Source: Streptomyces mangrovisoli
Lineage (GTDB): Bacteria; Actinomycetota; Actinomycetes; Streptomycetales; Streptomycetaceae
DNA: 64,000 nucleotides
Reading direction: 5' to 3'
Assembly (NCBI RefSeq): GCF_000974985.2
Contig: NZ_LAVA02000046.1
Span: 62,001 to 126,000 of the forward strand
A program made the translations under genes and the position numbers. This document shows, piece by piece, positions 26,843 to 36,275 of this stretch (position 1 is its first letter; each line of letters starts with the position of its first letter). Under the pieces are notes generated by a model. It was not told where the DNA came from. It searched no databases and saw only the letters and a list, made by a program, of their open reading frames with translations.

Positions 26843-27052
26843 TCAGACGTGCGGGCCGCCGAACGGGGTGCCACCCATGACGGTGGCGCCGCCCGTTCCG
26901 TAGTAGGTGCCCACTTCGTCGCGGTAGGCCAGGTCGCCGAGGCGCTTCTCGCGGTCGAACTCCGGGGTGTCCTTGATCTGTTGCTTGGCGAGGCCGACGA
27001 AGACCTTTTCCGCTTGCTTGCGAGTGCCCGCCTTCCCGGACCGGGTGCACAC
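26843..27052 (-). pseudogene. C-terminal stub of a PRC-barrel domain protein
   Basis: The 69-codon frame ends with EKVFVGLAKQQIKDTPEFDR, EKRLGDLAYRDEVGTYYG and a Gly-rich PFGGP tail. This pattern matches the end of the small Streptomyces PRC-barrel proteins. The barrel-forming N-terminal 60-70 residues are missing, and transposase sequence begins at about the break point (27062), so an insertion event probably cut the gene. Confidence 0.65.
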
Positions 27053-27061
27053 GGCCGGCCG

Positions 27062-27190
27062 GACCAGACCTGGACCCTGTCACGGATCAAGACGCTGATC
27101 GGACGCCGGTTCCACAAGAGCTACACCGTGCAAGACGTGGCTGCCCTGCCCGAGCGGCACGGCTGGACCTGCCAGGTTCCGTGTTGTTGA
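27062..27190 (+). pseudogene. Fragment of an IS630-type transposase (helix-turn-helix part)
   Basis: About 42 residues (DQTWTLSRIKTLIGRRFHKS, then YTVQDVAALPERHGWTCQVP) match the winged helix preceding the DDE domain of IS630-family transposases. The catalytic domain is absent. It touches the PRC-barrel stub and is likely a scar of an old insertion. Confidence 0.7.
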
Positions 27191-27454
27191 TCTCTGCCCC
27201 CGCACGGCGACCGGCCTGCCCAGGTCAGCGCCGACCCCGGCCGGCGGGGTAAGCACTTCCCCCGCACCGAACACGCCTCTGTCGGCATTCCAGGCATGAC
27301 ACCGAGCCCCGCGATTTACGCTGCGGGACATGCCGCGCGATGCGCAGGAAATACAACAAATCGGCAGATAATGCGCGCAGTGTTGTTCGTCCCGTCCCTG
27401 CACGCCGCGCGGTGAGGTCGCCGGCTGGCTGGACGGCCGTTCCGGAAGGACGCC

Positions 27455-28909
27455 ATGCCGCAGGCCGCCACCACCGACACCGGACGCGAGCGGGCTCCGG
27501 CGGCCAAGCTGTCCCTGCTCACGCTGGCGGCCATGGTCGTCGGCTCGATGGTGGGCGCCGGGGTCTTCTCCCTGCCGCGCCGCTTCGCCGAGGAGACCGG
27601 CGTCGCGGGCGCCCTCATCGCCTGGGCCGTCGCCGGGACCGGCATGCTGATGCTCGCCCTCGTCTTCCAGCTGCTGGCCGTACGGCGCCCCGATCTCGAC
27701 GCGGGCGTCTACGCCTACGCCAAGGCGGGATTCGGCGAGTACCTGGGCTTCTTCTCGGCGTTCGGCTACTGGGCCAGCGCATGCGTCGGCAACGTCACCT
27801 ACTGGGTCCTGATCATGTCGACGATCGGCGCGATCTGGCCCGCCCTCGGCGAGGGCAACACCGCGCTCGCCCTCCTTCTGTCGTCGATCGGCCTGTGGAC
27901 CTTCTACTGGATGATCCAGCGCGGCATCAAGGAAGCCACGGCCATCAACAAGATCGTCACCGTGGCGAAGCTCGTGCCCATCCTGGTCTTCATCGTCCTG
28001 GCTCTCGTGTACTTCGACGCGGGCGTCTTCGCGGACAACTTCCACGGCGCCGACTACACCGGATCACTCTTCAGCCAGGTGCGCGGCACCATGCTGGCCA
28101 CGGTGTTCGTCTTCCTCGGCGTCGAGGGGGCCAGCGTGTACTCCCGGCACGCCAAGCGCCGCTCCGACGTCGGGAAGGCGACCCTCCTCGGCTTCCTCAG
28201 CGTGTTCGCCGTCTTCGCCTCGGTCACCATCGTCTCCTACGGCATCCTGCCCATGCGCACGATCGCGGATCTGCGCCAGCCGTCGATGGCCGGCGTCCTG
28301 GAGGCCGCGGTCGGCACCTGGGGCGAGGTCTTCATCAGCGTCGGCCTGATCATCTCGGTGCTCGGCGCCTATCTCGCGTGGACGCTGATGTCGGCGGAGG
28401 TTCTGCTCGTCGCCGCCAAGGACGAGGACATGCCCCGCTTCCTGCGCGCCACGAACCGGGTCGACGTACCCGTCCCGGCACTGCTGATGACCTCCCTGCT
28501 CACCCAGGCCGTCCTCGTCGTCACCACGTTCTCGGACGACGCGTTCAACTTCGCGCTCGACCTGACGAGCGCTCTGTCGCTCATCCCCTACCTGCTGGCG
28601 GCCGCCTTCGCCGTCAAGATCACCACTCGCGCGGATCCCCTCACCGTGGGAGAGGGGTCCTCCCGCCGTGAGATCGCCGTCGGACTGCTCGCCACCGTCT
28701 ACACGGCCTTCCTGCTGTTCGCAGCGGGCCTGAAGTTCCTCCTCGTCTCCTTCATCCTGTACGCGCCGGCGACCGTCCTGTTCGTCATGGCCCGCCGGGA
28801 ACAGGGCCGCCGGCTCTTCAGCCGGCGCGAACTGGCCGTCCTCGCCGTATCCGTCGCCGGCGCCCTGGCCGGTGTGCTCGCCCTCGCACTCGGCTGGGTC
28901 GAGCTGTGA
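27455..28909 (+). CDS. arcD: APC-family amino-acid permease, probable arginine/ornithine antiporter
   Basis: 484 residues with about 12-13 membrane segments. The first one carries the family signature MVVGSMVGAGVFSLPRRFAE that binds the substrate alpha-carboxylate. It is followed 41 bp later by arginine deiminase, so export of ornithine or citrulline in exchange for arginine is the likely function. GGAAGGA precedes the ATG. The preceding 260 bp hold the promoter; I could not identify a clear arginine-repressor box. Confidence 0.88.
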   Translation: MPQAATTDTGRERAPAAKLSLLTLAAMVVGSMVGAGVFSLPRRFAEETGVAGALIAWAVAGTGMLMLALVFQLLAVRRPDLDAGVYAYAKAGFGEYLGFFSAFGYWASACVGNVTYWVLIMSTIGAIWPALGEGNTALALLLSSIGLWTFYWMIQRGIKEATAINKIVTVAKLVPILVFIVLALVYFDAGVFADNFHGADYTGSLFSQVRGTMLATVFVFLGVEGASVYSRHAKRRSDVGKATLLGFLSVFAVFASVTIVSYGILPMRTIADLRQPSMAGVLEAAVGTWGEVFISVGLIISVLGAYLAWTLMSAEVLLVAAKDEDMPRFLRATNRVDVPVPALLMTSLLTQAVLVVTTFSDDAFNFALDLTSALSLIPYLLAAAFAVKITTRADPLTVGEGSSRREIAVGLLATVYTAFLLFAAGLKFLLVSFILYAPATVLFVMARREQGRRLFSRRELAVLAVSVAGALAGVLALALGWVEL

Positions 28910-28950
28910 CCCGGCCGCCCACCTCCGCCCCCGCACCCCAGGAAGCCGAC

Positions 28951-30213
28951 ATGAACAGCAACGACGCCGTCCTCCGACCCGCCCTCGGGGTGCACTCGGA
29001 AGTCGGACGCCTGCGCAAGGTGCTGGTGTGCGCACCGGGCCTCGCCCACCGCCGCCTGACCCCCACGAACTCCGACGAGCTGCTCTTCGACGACGTCATG
29101 TGGGTGGAGAACGCCCAGCGCGACCACGCCGACTTCGTCGACCAGTTGCGCGGCCGGGGAGTCGAGGTCGTCGAGTTGCACGACCTGCTCGCCCGGACCG
29201 TGGCCGACCCCCAGGCCCGCGCATGGCTGCTGGACCGGAAGATCGTCGCCAACCGGGTCGGCATCGGCCTGATCGAGGACACCCGCAGCTACCTGGACGG
29301 ACTCGACCCTCGTACGCTCACCGAGTACCTCATCGGCGGGCTCGCCACGAGCGACCTCCCTGACGCGTTCCGATCCGAATATCTCGCCCTCGCTCGTGAG
29401 TCCACCGGCGGGCGTGAATACCTGATGCCGCCGCTGCCCAACACCCTCTACACCCGCGACACCACCTGCTGGCTCTACGACGGCGTCACCCTCAACCCGC
29501 TGTACTGGCCCGCCCGCCACGACGAGACCCTGCTCATGAAGGCCGTCTACACCTTCCACCCCGACTTCAAGGAGGCGACGGTGTGGTGGGGCGACCCCGA
29601 GCTCGACTGGGGACAAGCCACCTTCGAGGGCGGGGACATCATGCCGATCGGCAACGGGGTCGTCCTGATGGGGATGAGTGAGCGCACCTCCCGCCAGGCC
29701 ATCACCCAGGTCGCCTCCGCGCTCTTCCGTCACGGCGCGGCCCAACAGGTGATCGTCGCAGGCCTGCCCAGACTCCGTTCCGCCATGCACCTGGACACGG
29801 TCTTCACGTTCGCCGACCGCGACCTGGTCACGCTCTACCCCAAGATCATGGACGCCGTGCGCACCTTCACGCTGCGTCCCAGCGACCGGACACCCGGACT
29901 CGACATCACCGACGAAGGCGCCACGCCCTTCGTCGACGTCGTCGCCCGCGCCCTCGGTCTGCCCCGGCTGCGCGTGGTCGAGACCGGCGGGGACGAGTAC
30001 GCCTCCGAACGGCAGCAGTGGGACAGCGGCAACAACGCGGTCGCCGTCGAGCCGGGAGTGGTCTTCACCTACGACCGCAACACGCAGACCAACACGCTCC
30101 TGCGCAAAGCCGGCGTGGAGGTCGTCACCATCGTCGGCGCCGAACTGGGCCGCGGGCGCGGAGGCGGTCACTGCATGACGTGCCCCCTCCTGCGCGACCC
30201 CGTCAACTACTGA
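28951..30213 (+). CDS. arcA: Arginine deiminase
   Basis: 420 residues. Landmarks are the substrate loop LYTRDTTCW, the FEGGDIMPIG motif with catalytic Asp, AMHLDTVFT with catalytic His, and the C-terminal GGGHCMTCPL with the nucleophilic Cys. It converts arginine to citrulline and ammonia in the cytoplasm. The ATG at 28951 follows AGGAAG; a GTG at 28906 overlapping the permease stop is possible but would add an unconserved leader. Ornithine carbamoyltransferase and carbamate kinase (arcB, arcC) are not present nearby, so citrulline may be exported or used elsewhere. Confidence 0.93.
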   Translation: MNSNDAVLRPALGVHSEVGRLRKVLVCAPGLAHRRLTPTNSDELLFDDVMWVENAQRDHADFVDQLRGRGVEVVELHDLLARTVADPQARAWLLDRKIVANRVGIGLIEDTRSYLDGLDPRTLTEYLIGGLATSDLPDAFRSEYLALARESTGGREYLMPPLPNTLYTRDTTCWLYDGVTLNPLYWPARHDETLLMKAVYTFHPDFKEATVWWGDPELDWGQATFEGGDIMPIGNGVVLMGMSERTSRQAITQVASALFRHGAAQQVIVAGLPRLRSAMHLDTVFTFADRDLVTLYPKIMDAVRTFTLRPSDRTPGLDITDEGATPFVDVVARALGLPRLRVVETGGDEYASERQQWDSGNNAVAVEPGVVFTYDRNTQTNTLLRKAGVEVVTIVGAELGRGRGGGHCMTCPLLRDPVNY

Positions 30214-30421
30214 CACGGCAGCCGGGCAGGACGCGTGCACCGGCGCCTGCCCCGGTCGACGCGACCCACGCCGAGGACGCCCGGCGCCGCTGCCGGGCAC
30301 ACAGCCGCCTCGGCCGGGGCCGCCCCGACGCGGGGCACCGGGCCACGGCAGCGTTCGGCCGTCGCGGACCGCCCGCCATTCCGGGAACAGCCGCCGACGC
30401 GGCGCGCGGGACGGTCACCGC

Positions 30422-31930
30422 TCAGCGTCTGCTGGAGACCCCGTAGTACTGCAGATCCTGCACCTCGACCGTGCGCCGCGCGGGATAGCGCGTGGTGGCG
30501 GAGGCCACCTGGGTGCCGGCCCGGCGGACCGAGGCCCGGCTGAGGCCCGGGCCGAGCGGCAGGTCCTCCGCGTGCACGCCGATCGGCGCCCGGTAGACCC
30601 GGGGCACGCCACCCACCCGCGCGGAGACCGTGGCGGGCGCGGTCAGGAAGGTGAGGAACTCCACCTGGTCGCGCGGAGGCGCGGTGCCCTGCCGGGGCCG
30701 CATGAGCTGGGGCTGGAGCGGGGCGGAGGCGTCAGCGAACTGGACCCGTGAGGTGATGTATACGGTGTCGCGGACTATCCTCGGCCAGTTGCCGGTCTTG
30801 AAGCGTGTGAGGTAGTACGAGGAGATGTCCAGGTAGGTGTGGCCGTTGTGCAGTGAGGGCGCGAACTGGCTGCCCTCGGAGTAGTCGTTCCACGTCGTCA
30901 GCTGCACCCAGTCGGCGCCGTCGGAGATGGCGTGGTTCCAGGTGGACCGCAGGGTCGCGGTATTGCCTGCCTCGTCGTAGACACCCTGGTTCGGCCGGAC
31001 GTCCTGTACCGAGACGGCCTGCATCCACTTCTTGCCCAGCGAGTGGGCCAGCCGCACATCGCCGGCTACGCCCGTCTGGCCGGTGTAACTGCGGTTGCCC
31101 CAGGACGAGAAGGCGTGGCTGATCGGGGCGAACGCCGCCGCGTGGGCCCGGAAGTCGAGGAAGACCGGGACGAGGGCCGTGCCGATTCCGCGTTCGCGCA
31201 GCCTGGCGATGACCTGGCTCCACCACGCGGGGTCGTGGGCCTCGGCCTTGAACGGTGAGACCACGAGGCGTCCGTCGTCGAGCCGGTAGGCGGACGGAGA
31301 CTCGGCGAGAACGGCCAACTGGTCGGCGAGGGTGCGCGGGTCGGTGTGCAGGGAGGTCATGTCCGGCATGAGGACGATCCGGAAGTGCGGGTCGACGCGG
31401 TGGGCGGCGCGCAGAAGAAGGTCGACGCGCTGCCGGTTGGTGCCGGTCAGGGAGAGGATGTCGACGGTGAATCCGTCGATTCCCGCGTCCCGTGCGGTTC
31501 TCACCTCCCGCTCCAGGTCGGCGAGTTGCCAGTTTCCGGTGGCGGGCCGCACGGGCAGGGGACGGTCGCGCAGCAGTCCGCCGTAGGCAGCGTGCCTGCC
31601 CTGCTCGCCCTGCGGGGTGAGGTAGTTGCGGGTGTAGTAGTCGCGGTCGGCGGGCTGGTTGTCGAGCGAGAGCGGGTACGGCGGGAAGTAGTGCGCGAAC
31701 ACCAGGTGTGGACTGGATCGCAGTTCGGACGCGGACGGCAGGTCGAAGGGGAGCGCGGCGGAGGCAGTGCTCCCGGTGCCCGGTGCGGACGTCCGCCGGT
31801 CCAGCGCCAGGCCCGAGCCGGCGACCAGGGCGATGAGCAGCAGCCCGCACAGGCTGCCGAGCACGGCGCGGCGCCGCCGGCTGGAGGGTCTGCGGTGCGG
31901 TTGCGGTGGATGGGCGCGATGATCGGTCAT
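30422..31930 (-). CDS. Membrane-anchored GH71-like endo-alpha-1,3-glucanase
   Basis: 502 residues. A basic cytoplasmic tail and one membrane helix (AVLGSLCGLLLIALVAGSGL) anchor it. The rest resembles glycoside hydrolase 71: VFAHYFPPYPLSLDN at the start of the barrel, GIDGFTVDILSLTG, and DWVQLTTWNDYSEGSQF near the C-terminus. GH71 cuts alpha-1,3-glucan or related polymers outside the membrane. It stands convergent with arginine deiminase and just before the exopolysaccharide genes, so it may trim the cell's own polymer rather than food. Catalytic carboxylates cannot be assigned with certainty. Confidence 0.78.
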   Translation of the reverse strand: MTDHRAHPPQPHRRPSSRRRRAVLGSLCGLLLIALVAGSGLALDRRTSAPGTGSTASAALPFDLPSASELRSSPHLVFAHYFPPYPLSLDNQPADRDYYTRNYLTPQGEQGRHAAYGGLLRDRPLPVRPATGNWQLADLEREVRTARDAGIDGFTVDILSLTGTNRQRVDLLLRAAHRVDPHFRIVLMPDMTSLHTDPRTLADQLAVLAESPSAYRLDDGRLVVSPFKAEAHDPAWWSQVIARLRERGIGTALVPVFLDFRAHAAAFAPISHAFSSWGNRSYTGQTGVAGDVRLAHSLGKKWMQAVSVQDVRPNQGVYDEAGNTATLRSTWNHAISDGADWVQLTTWNDYSEGSQFAPSLHNGHTYLDISSYYLTRFKTGNWPRIVRDTVYITSRVQFADASAPLQPQLMRPRQGTAPPRDQVEFLTFLTAPATVSARVGGVPRVYRAPIGVHAEDLPLGPGLSRASVRRAGTQVASATTRYPARRTVEVQDLQYYGVSSRR

Positions 31931-32019
31931 ACGTGTCCTCCGCGGACGCCGGGGCCGTCTTCGTCAACCCTGCCATGAGGGGCGTCCGTTGCGCGGCCGC
32001 TGCGGGAACGGGCGCCCCC

Positions 32020-32062
<43 letters not shown>

Positions 32063-32067
32063 TCGTG

Positions 32068-33306
32068 TCAGGGTGTCGTGCTGCCGAGCAGGTCGGCGTC
32101 GTGCGAGTTCAGATAGACGTCGACGGCGTCCTCGCGCATGGAGCGCCACAGGTCCGCACCGGCCTTGTCGTCGAGCAGCACCACGGACTGGCCGGAGATG
32201 GTGTCGGTGCCCTTGGCGGGGGCGTTCATGAAGACCATGTCGCCCGGGCGCACGCTCTTGTTGTCCCACAGCAGATTGCGCAGATCGCTGTCGCCCAGGG
32301 TGTCGTCCACGCTGACCGCGGCGGTGAGGTCGTCGAGCACCTCGGCGCCGTGGACCGGGTTGGTGAAGGTCGACGGGCGCATGACCTTGGCCAACAGGGT
32401 TTTCAGGAAATACTGCTGACGGTGTGTCCGGTCGAAGTCGCCGCGGGCCAGGTGGTGCCGCTCGCGCACATAGGTCAGGGCCTGGGTGCCGTTCATGTGC
32501 CGCTTGGTGCCGTCCTCGACGAGGTCGACCCCGCCGACGGAGTCGGTGAGCTTCTTGAACCCGTCCCAGTCGATGACGGCGAGATGGTCGACCTTGACCT
32601 TGGTCAGCCGCTGCACGGTGTCGATGAGCAGCGGCGGACCGCCCCAGGAGAAGGCGGCGTTGAGCTTGGCCTTGCCGTGGCCCGGAATGCTCACCCAGGC
32701 GTCGCGGGGCAACGAGACGACGTAGGCGCCCGAGTGGTCGGCGGGAAGGTGGACGAGCATCATGGTGTCGCTGCGCTGGGCCCCGTACGTCCACTCGGGG
32801 GCCTTCGCGTCGCGGCCGGTGGTGGGCAGGTCGGAGCGGCTGTCGACGCCGACGAGGAGGAAGGTCTGGCCGCCCGCGGCGGCCGAGGGCTGGTCCGCGG
32901 CCGGCACGTTCGTCGGGAAGACGCCGGAGATGCGGTCGACCTTCCCGGTGTAGTGCCTGACGGCCCACCAGGCGAAGCCGCTCACCATGAGCAGCCCCAG
33001 GGCCAGCAGGGCGAGCGTCGCGAGGAGCACCCTCCTGGTGCGGCTCGCGCGGCGCCGCGGCTTCTCGTCGGCGGGCGGGGCATCCGCGGGCGGAGCGTCG
33101 GCGGGCGGGGCATCGGCAGGCGAGGCGTCGGCCTCCTCGGCGGTGCGGGCGTCCGCGTCCTCCTGAGGCGATGCGGCCGGCCCGGACTGCCCGACGAGGC
33201 GCGGACCCTCCGCGTCCGCGTCCGCGCCCTCCGACCGGTCGGCGATCTTGTGACGAGTCGTCACATCGCCTGCGGAGTCGCTCTTTTCCACCACGCACAC
33301 CCCCAT
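32068..33306 (-). CDS. LytR-CpsA-Psr (LCP) family glycopolymer ligase
   Basis: About 412 residues. A long acidic cytoplasmic region with a PADAP/PPADA repeat (encoded near 33070-33125) precedes one helix (LLATLALLALGLLMVSGFAW) and the extracellular LCP domain: GVDSRSDLP, RSDTMMLVHL, VSLPRDAWVSIPGHGKAKLN and RERHHLARGDFDRTHRQQ. These Arg/Asp residues bind the lipid pyrophosphate. LCP enzymes attach wall teichoic acids, capsules or arabinogalactan to peptidoglycan. Its position in the exopolysaccharide locus suggests it anchors the product. The ATG at 33306 is a guess; a GTG a few codons on (VVEKSD) is equally plausible. Confidence 0.9.
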   Translation of the reverse strand: MGVCVVEKSDSAGDVTTRHKIADRSEGADADAEGPRLVGQSGPAASPQEDADARTAEEADASPADAPPADAPPADAPPADEKPRRRASRTRRVLLATLALLALGLLMVSGFAWWAVRHYTGKVDRISGVFPTNVPAADQPSAAAGGQTFLLVGVDSRSDLPTTGRDAKAPEWTYGAQRSDTMMLVHLPADHSGAYVVSLPRDAWVSIPGHGKAKLNAAFSWGGPPLLIDTVQRLTKVKVDHLAVIDWDGFKKLTDSVGGVDLVEDGTKRHMNGTQALTYVRERHHLARGDFDRTHRQQYFLKTLLAKVMRPSTFTNPVHGAEVLDDLTAAVSVDDTLGDSDLRNLLWDNKSVRPGDMVFMNAPAKGTDTISGQSVVLLDDKAGADLWRSMREDAVDVYLNSHDADLLGSTTP

Positions 33307-33579
33307 GTCGACGCGGCGCGGCCCCATCCGCACCGGGCGCACACTGTAGCCAGCATGTTCGAAGTTCGGCCACATTTCCCGGCAGTTCATGCCTGCGTGG
33401 GCCAACCACCGCGCACCGAAAGGGTTTTGACACGACCGGGGACTTCTCGGTGACGTTCACGTAAACGGTCGCTTGCGTACACAAGTTTGCCGTAGTGTTC
33501 ACGATCGTGCCGCATGTACAACGCACAGGTGTTCGAGTCACCCGTTAATTCGTGTCACTGAATGTGCCTGGGGGGGTAC

Positions 33580-35052
33580 ATGGGGGATGTTCAACTTTCT
33601 GCGTCCGACACGCGCAGGATGCGCTCACGGGCGCACTCCTCGCTCTGGGTGGGACGCAAGTCCCCCTGGTATCTGCCGGTGTCGGTGCTCACCGATCTCC
33701 TCGGTGCGGGCGCGCCCGTGACGCTGCTGGTGCTCGCCACGCACCGGCCATGGGCCGTCCCGATCGGCGCCGTCGCGGCGCTCGCCTGGGCGGGTGTCCA
33801 GTTGTTCCGCTCGCGCTACACGGCCCGGGTCCTCGGCGAGAGCCGTGGAACCCTGCCGGTGCTGCACGACTGGTGCATCCTGCTCGGCGTGCTCGCGGTG
33901 CTGCACGCCGCCGCCGGGGTGCGGCTGCCGGCTCCGCTGTGTCTGCTGGCGCTGCTGCCCGCGCTGGTGCTGACGTTGCTGTGCCGCAAGGGGGTGCACC
34001 GGCACCTGTCGGCCGTACGCCGGGAGGCGCAGGCGGTGATCAGAGTGCTCATGGTGGGCGAACCGACGGCCGTGGACGGCGTCACCGGGCACCTGGCCGC
34101 GCGCACCGACCATCCCTATGTCGTGGTGGGGGTGGTCCCGGTGGGGCCGGGACCACTGAACTCGGTCGTCAGGGCGGGCGAACCGCTGTCCGCCGAAGCT
34201 CCCGAATCCGCCGCGCAGGACAGCGAGCAGGTCATCGACGCGGCCCGCCGGATCGGCGCCGACCTGGTGCTGGTCGTGCCGGGCGCCGCGACCTCCGGGG
34301 ACCGCCTGCGCCGCCTGTCGTGGGGGTTACAGGACGCCGGCATCGAGATGTTCGTGGCGCCGGGACTCGTGGAGGTCTCGGTCAAGCGGCTGGAGACCTG
34401 GTCGGCCGGCGGGGTGTCCCTGCTGCGGATCGCGCCGCCGGTCCGTGACGGCATGCAACCGCTGCTCAAAGCCGCGCTGGACCGCTGCCTCGCGCTGACG
34501 GCCCTGGTCGTGCTGGCACCGGTGCTGGCGGCCGTCGCGGTTGCGGTGAAAGTCTCCTCACGAGGCCCCGTCCTCTATCTGCATGAACGTATCGGCAGAG
34601 ACGGACGGCCCTTTGTGATGTGGAAGTTCCGCACCATGCGGGTCGGCGCCGACCGGCAGAAGGCCGACCTGGCCCGGGACAACGACCACGACGGCCTGAT
34701 GTTCAAGATGCGCCGCGACCCCCGGGTCACCCGGGTGGGCCACTGGCTGCGCCGCACGTCGCTGGACGAGCTGCCGCAGCTGGTCAACGTCCTCAGGGGT
34801 GACATGTCCCTGGTAGGTCCGCGACCGCCGCTCGCCGAGGAGGTCGCGCACTACACGCCCGTCGAATGGCGCCGGCTGACCGTGCGACCAGGGATGACCG
34901 GGCTGTGGCAGATCAGTGGCCGCTCGGACCTGTCCTGGGACGAAACGGTTCAGCTCGACCTCAGCTACGTCGACAACTGGTCGTTCACCAGCGACGTGGA
35001 CCTCATGGCCCGTACGTTCCGCGCCGTCGTCGACGGCCGCGGGGCGTACTGA
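33580..35052 (+). CDS. Exopolysaccharide-initiating polyprenyl glycosylphosphotransferase
   Basis: 490 residues. Four N-terminal membrane segments and a Rossmann-like central domain lead to a fifth helix (LVVLAPVLAAVAVAVKV). The C-terminal sugar transferase domain has MWKFRTMRVGAD, a TSLDELPQLVNVLRGDMSLV-type block with VGPRPP, and MTGLWQISGRSDLSW. It transfers a sugar-1-phosphate (often glucose or galactose) onto undecaprenyl phosphate to start the repeat unit. A TTA leucine codon (34327-34329, codon 250) makes it a candidate target of bldA control. A G-rich leader (seven G, then TACATG) serves as RBS; the ATG at 33580 is preferred over 33562. Confidence 0.92.
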   Translation: MGDVQLSASDTRRMRSRAHSSLWVGRKSPWYLPVSVLTDLLGAGAPVTLLVLATHRPWAVPIGAVAALAWAGVQLFRSRYTARVLGESRGTLPVLHDWCILLGVLAVLHAAAGVRLPAPLCLLALLPALVLTLLCRKGVHRHLSAVRREAQAVIRVLMVGEPTAVDGVTGHLAARTDHPYVVVGVVPVGPGPLNSVVRAGEPLSAEAPESAAQDSEQVIDAARRIGADLVLVVPGAATSGDRLRRLSWGLQDAGIEMFVAPGLVEVSVKRLETWSAGGVSLLRIAPPVRDGMQPLLKAALDRCLALTALVVLAPVLAAVAVAVKVSSRGPVLYLHERIGRDGRPFVMWKFRTMRVGADRQKADLARDNDHDGLMFKMRRDPRVTRVGHWLRRTSLDELPQLVNVLRGDMSLVGPRPPLAEEVAHYTPVEWRRLTVRPGMTGLWQISGRSDLSWDETVQLDLSYVDNWSFTSDVDLMARTFRAVVDGRGAY

Positions 35053-35116
35053 GGGGGCCGCCCGTGGCCGCGTGGCACCCTGGCCCGTGCCCCACCGCGC
35101 CGAAACCCCGCGCGGA

Positions 35117-35164
35117 GAGCGTCTCGCCGGTCCGCCGGGGCCCTCGGGAACCGGGGAGACGCTC
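35117..35164. terminator. Hairpin between convergent genes
   Basis: Outer arms GAGCGTCTC and GAGACGCTC pair perfectly, and inner arms CCGGT/ACCGG extend the stem. It lies between the convergent transferase and fucose-synthase genes and can stop both transcripts. Confidence 0.7.
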
Positions 35165-35183
35165 CCCTGGGTACGGCGGAACG

Positions 35184-36128
35184 TCAGCGGCCGAGCCCGG
35201 CACGCCAGTGCGCGTAGGTGGCGGCGATGCCGTCGCGCAGCGGAATCACGGGCTTCCAGCCGAGGCTCTCGATCCGGGAGATGTCCAGCAGCTTGCGCGG
35301 GGTGCCGTCGGGCCGGGTCGTGTCCCAGGCGATCCGGCCGGTGAAGCCGGTGACATCGGCGACCGTCTCGGCCAGTTCGCGAATGGTGAGGTCGCTGCCG
35401 CAGCCCACGTTGACCGGCTCGTCGGCGTCGTAGGAGCGCAGCAGCACCGCGCAGGCGGCGGCGAGGTCGTCGACGTGCAGGAACTCGCGGCGCGGGCTGC
35501 CGCTGCCCCACAGGACGACCTCGTCGCGCCCCTCGGCCACGGCCTCGTGAAAACGGCGGACCAGGGCGGGCAGCACGTGCGAGGTCTCCAGGTCGAAATT
35601 GTCGCCGGGGCCGTACAGATTGGTCGGCATGGCGCTGATGTACGACGCGCCGTACTGGCGCCGGTAGGACTGCACCTGGACGATGCCCGCGATCTTCGCC
35701 AGGGCGTACGCCTCGTTGGTGGGTTCCAGCGGGCCCGTCAGCAGCGCGTCCTCGCCGATGGGCTGCGGTGCGTGCTTGGGATAGATGCAGGACGAACCGA
35801 GGAACAGCAGGCGGTCCACGCCGGCGGCGTGGGCTCCGGCTATCACGCTCAGCTGTATCTGCAGGTTCTCCTCCAGGAACTGCACCGGCCGGGTGCTGTT
35901 GGCCATGATCCCGCCGACCTTCGCGGCGGCGAGGACGACCGCGTCGGGACGCAGGACGGCCAGCTCGGCCGCGGTGCGTCCGGCGTCGCGCAGGTCGAGT
36001 TCGGCACGGGAACGGGTGAGCACCTCGTGCCCGTCGGCGGCGAGGCGGCGGGCCACGGCGGATCCGACCAGGCCTCGGTGGCCGGCGACGAAGACACGGG
36101 CGCGTTCGGGCAGCAGGGATGCAGTCAT
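35184..36128 (-). CDS. fcl: GDP-L-fucose synthase (GDP-4-keto-6-deoxymannose epimerase/reductase)
   Basis: About 314 residues. The NAD(P) motif VFVAGHRGLVGSAVARRL opens the protein; catalytic SSCIYPK and the Tyr-x3-Lys (EAYALAKIAG) follow, with the family block MPTNLYGPGDNFD. With GDP-mannose dehydratase, encoded divergently next door, it makes GDP-L-fucose from GDP-mannose. The ATG at 36128 is chosen; 36140 is an alternative. The two genes share a promoter region of about 150 bp. Confidence 0.93.
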   Translation of the reverse strand: MTASLLPERARVFVAGHRGLVGSAVARRLAADGHEVLTRSRAELDLRDAGRTAAELAVLRPDAVVLAAAKVGGIMANSTRPVQFLEENLQIQLSVIAGAHAAGVDRLLFLGSSCIYPKHAPQPIGEDALLTGPLEPTNEAYALAKIAGIVQVQSYRRQYGASYISAMPTNLYGPGDNFDLETSHVLPALVRRFHEAVAEGRDEVVLWGSGSPRREFLHVDDLAAACAVLLRSYDADEPVNVGCGSDLTIRELAETVADVTGFTGRIAWDTTRPDGTPRKLLDISRIESLGWKPVIPLRDGIAATYAHWRAGLGR

Positions 36129-36275
36129 GAGCCGGATCATGCCAGCCGCAGCCCGCCCGATCCGGCCGTATGACCAACTCCATGCAAATTTCCGGTAATT
36201 CACGACATACGTCCGCCCGACGGGCGTAGGGCCGGCACCCCGTGTCCCGGGGCCGGTCGGGGGAGGGAAACAGCG

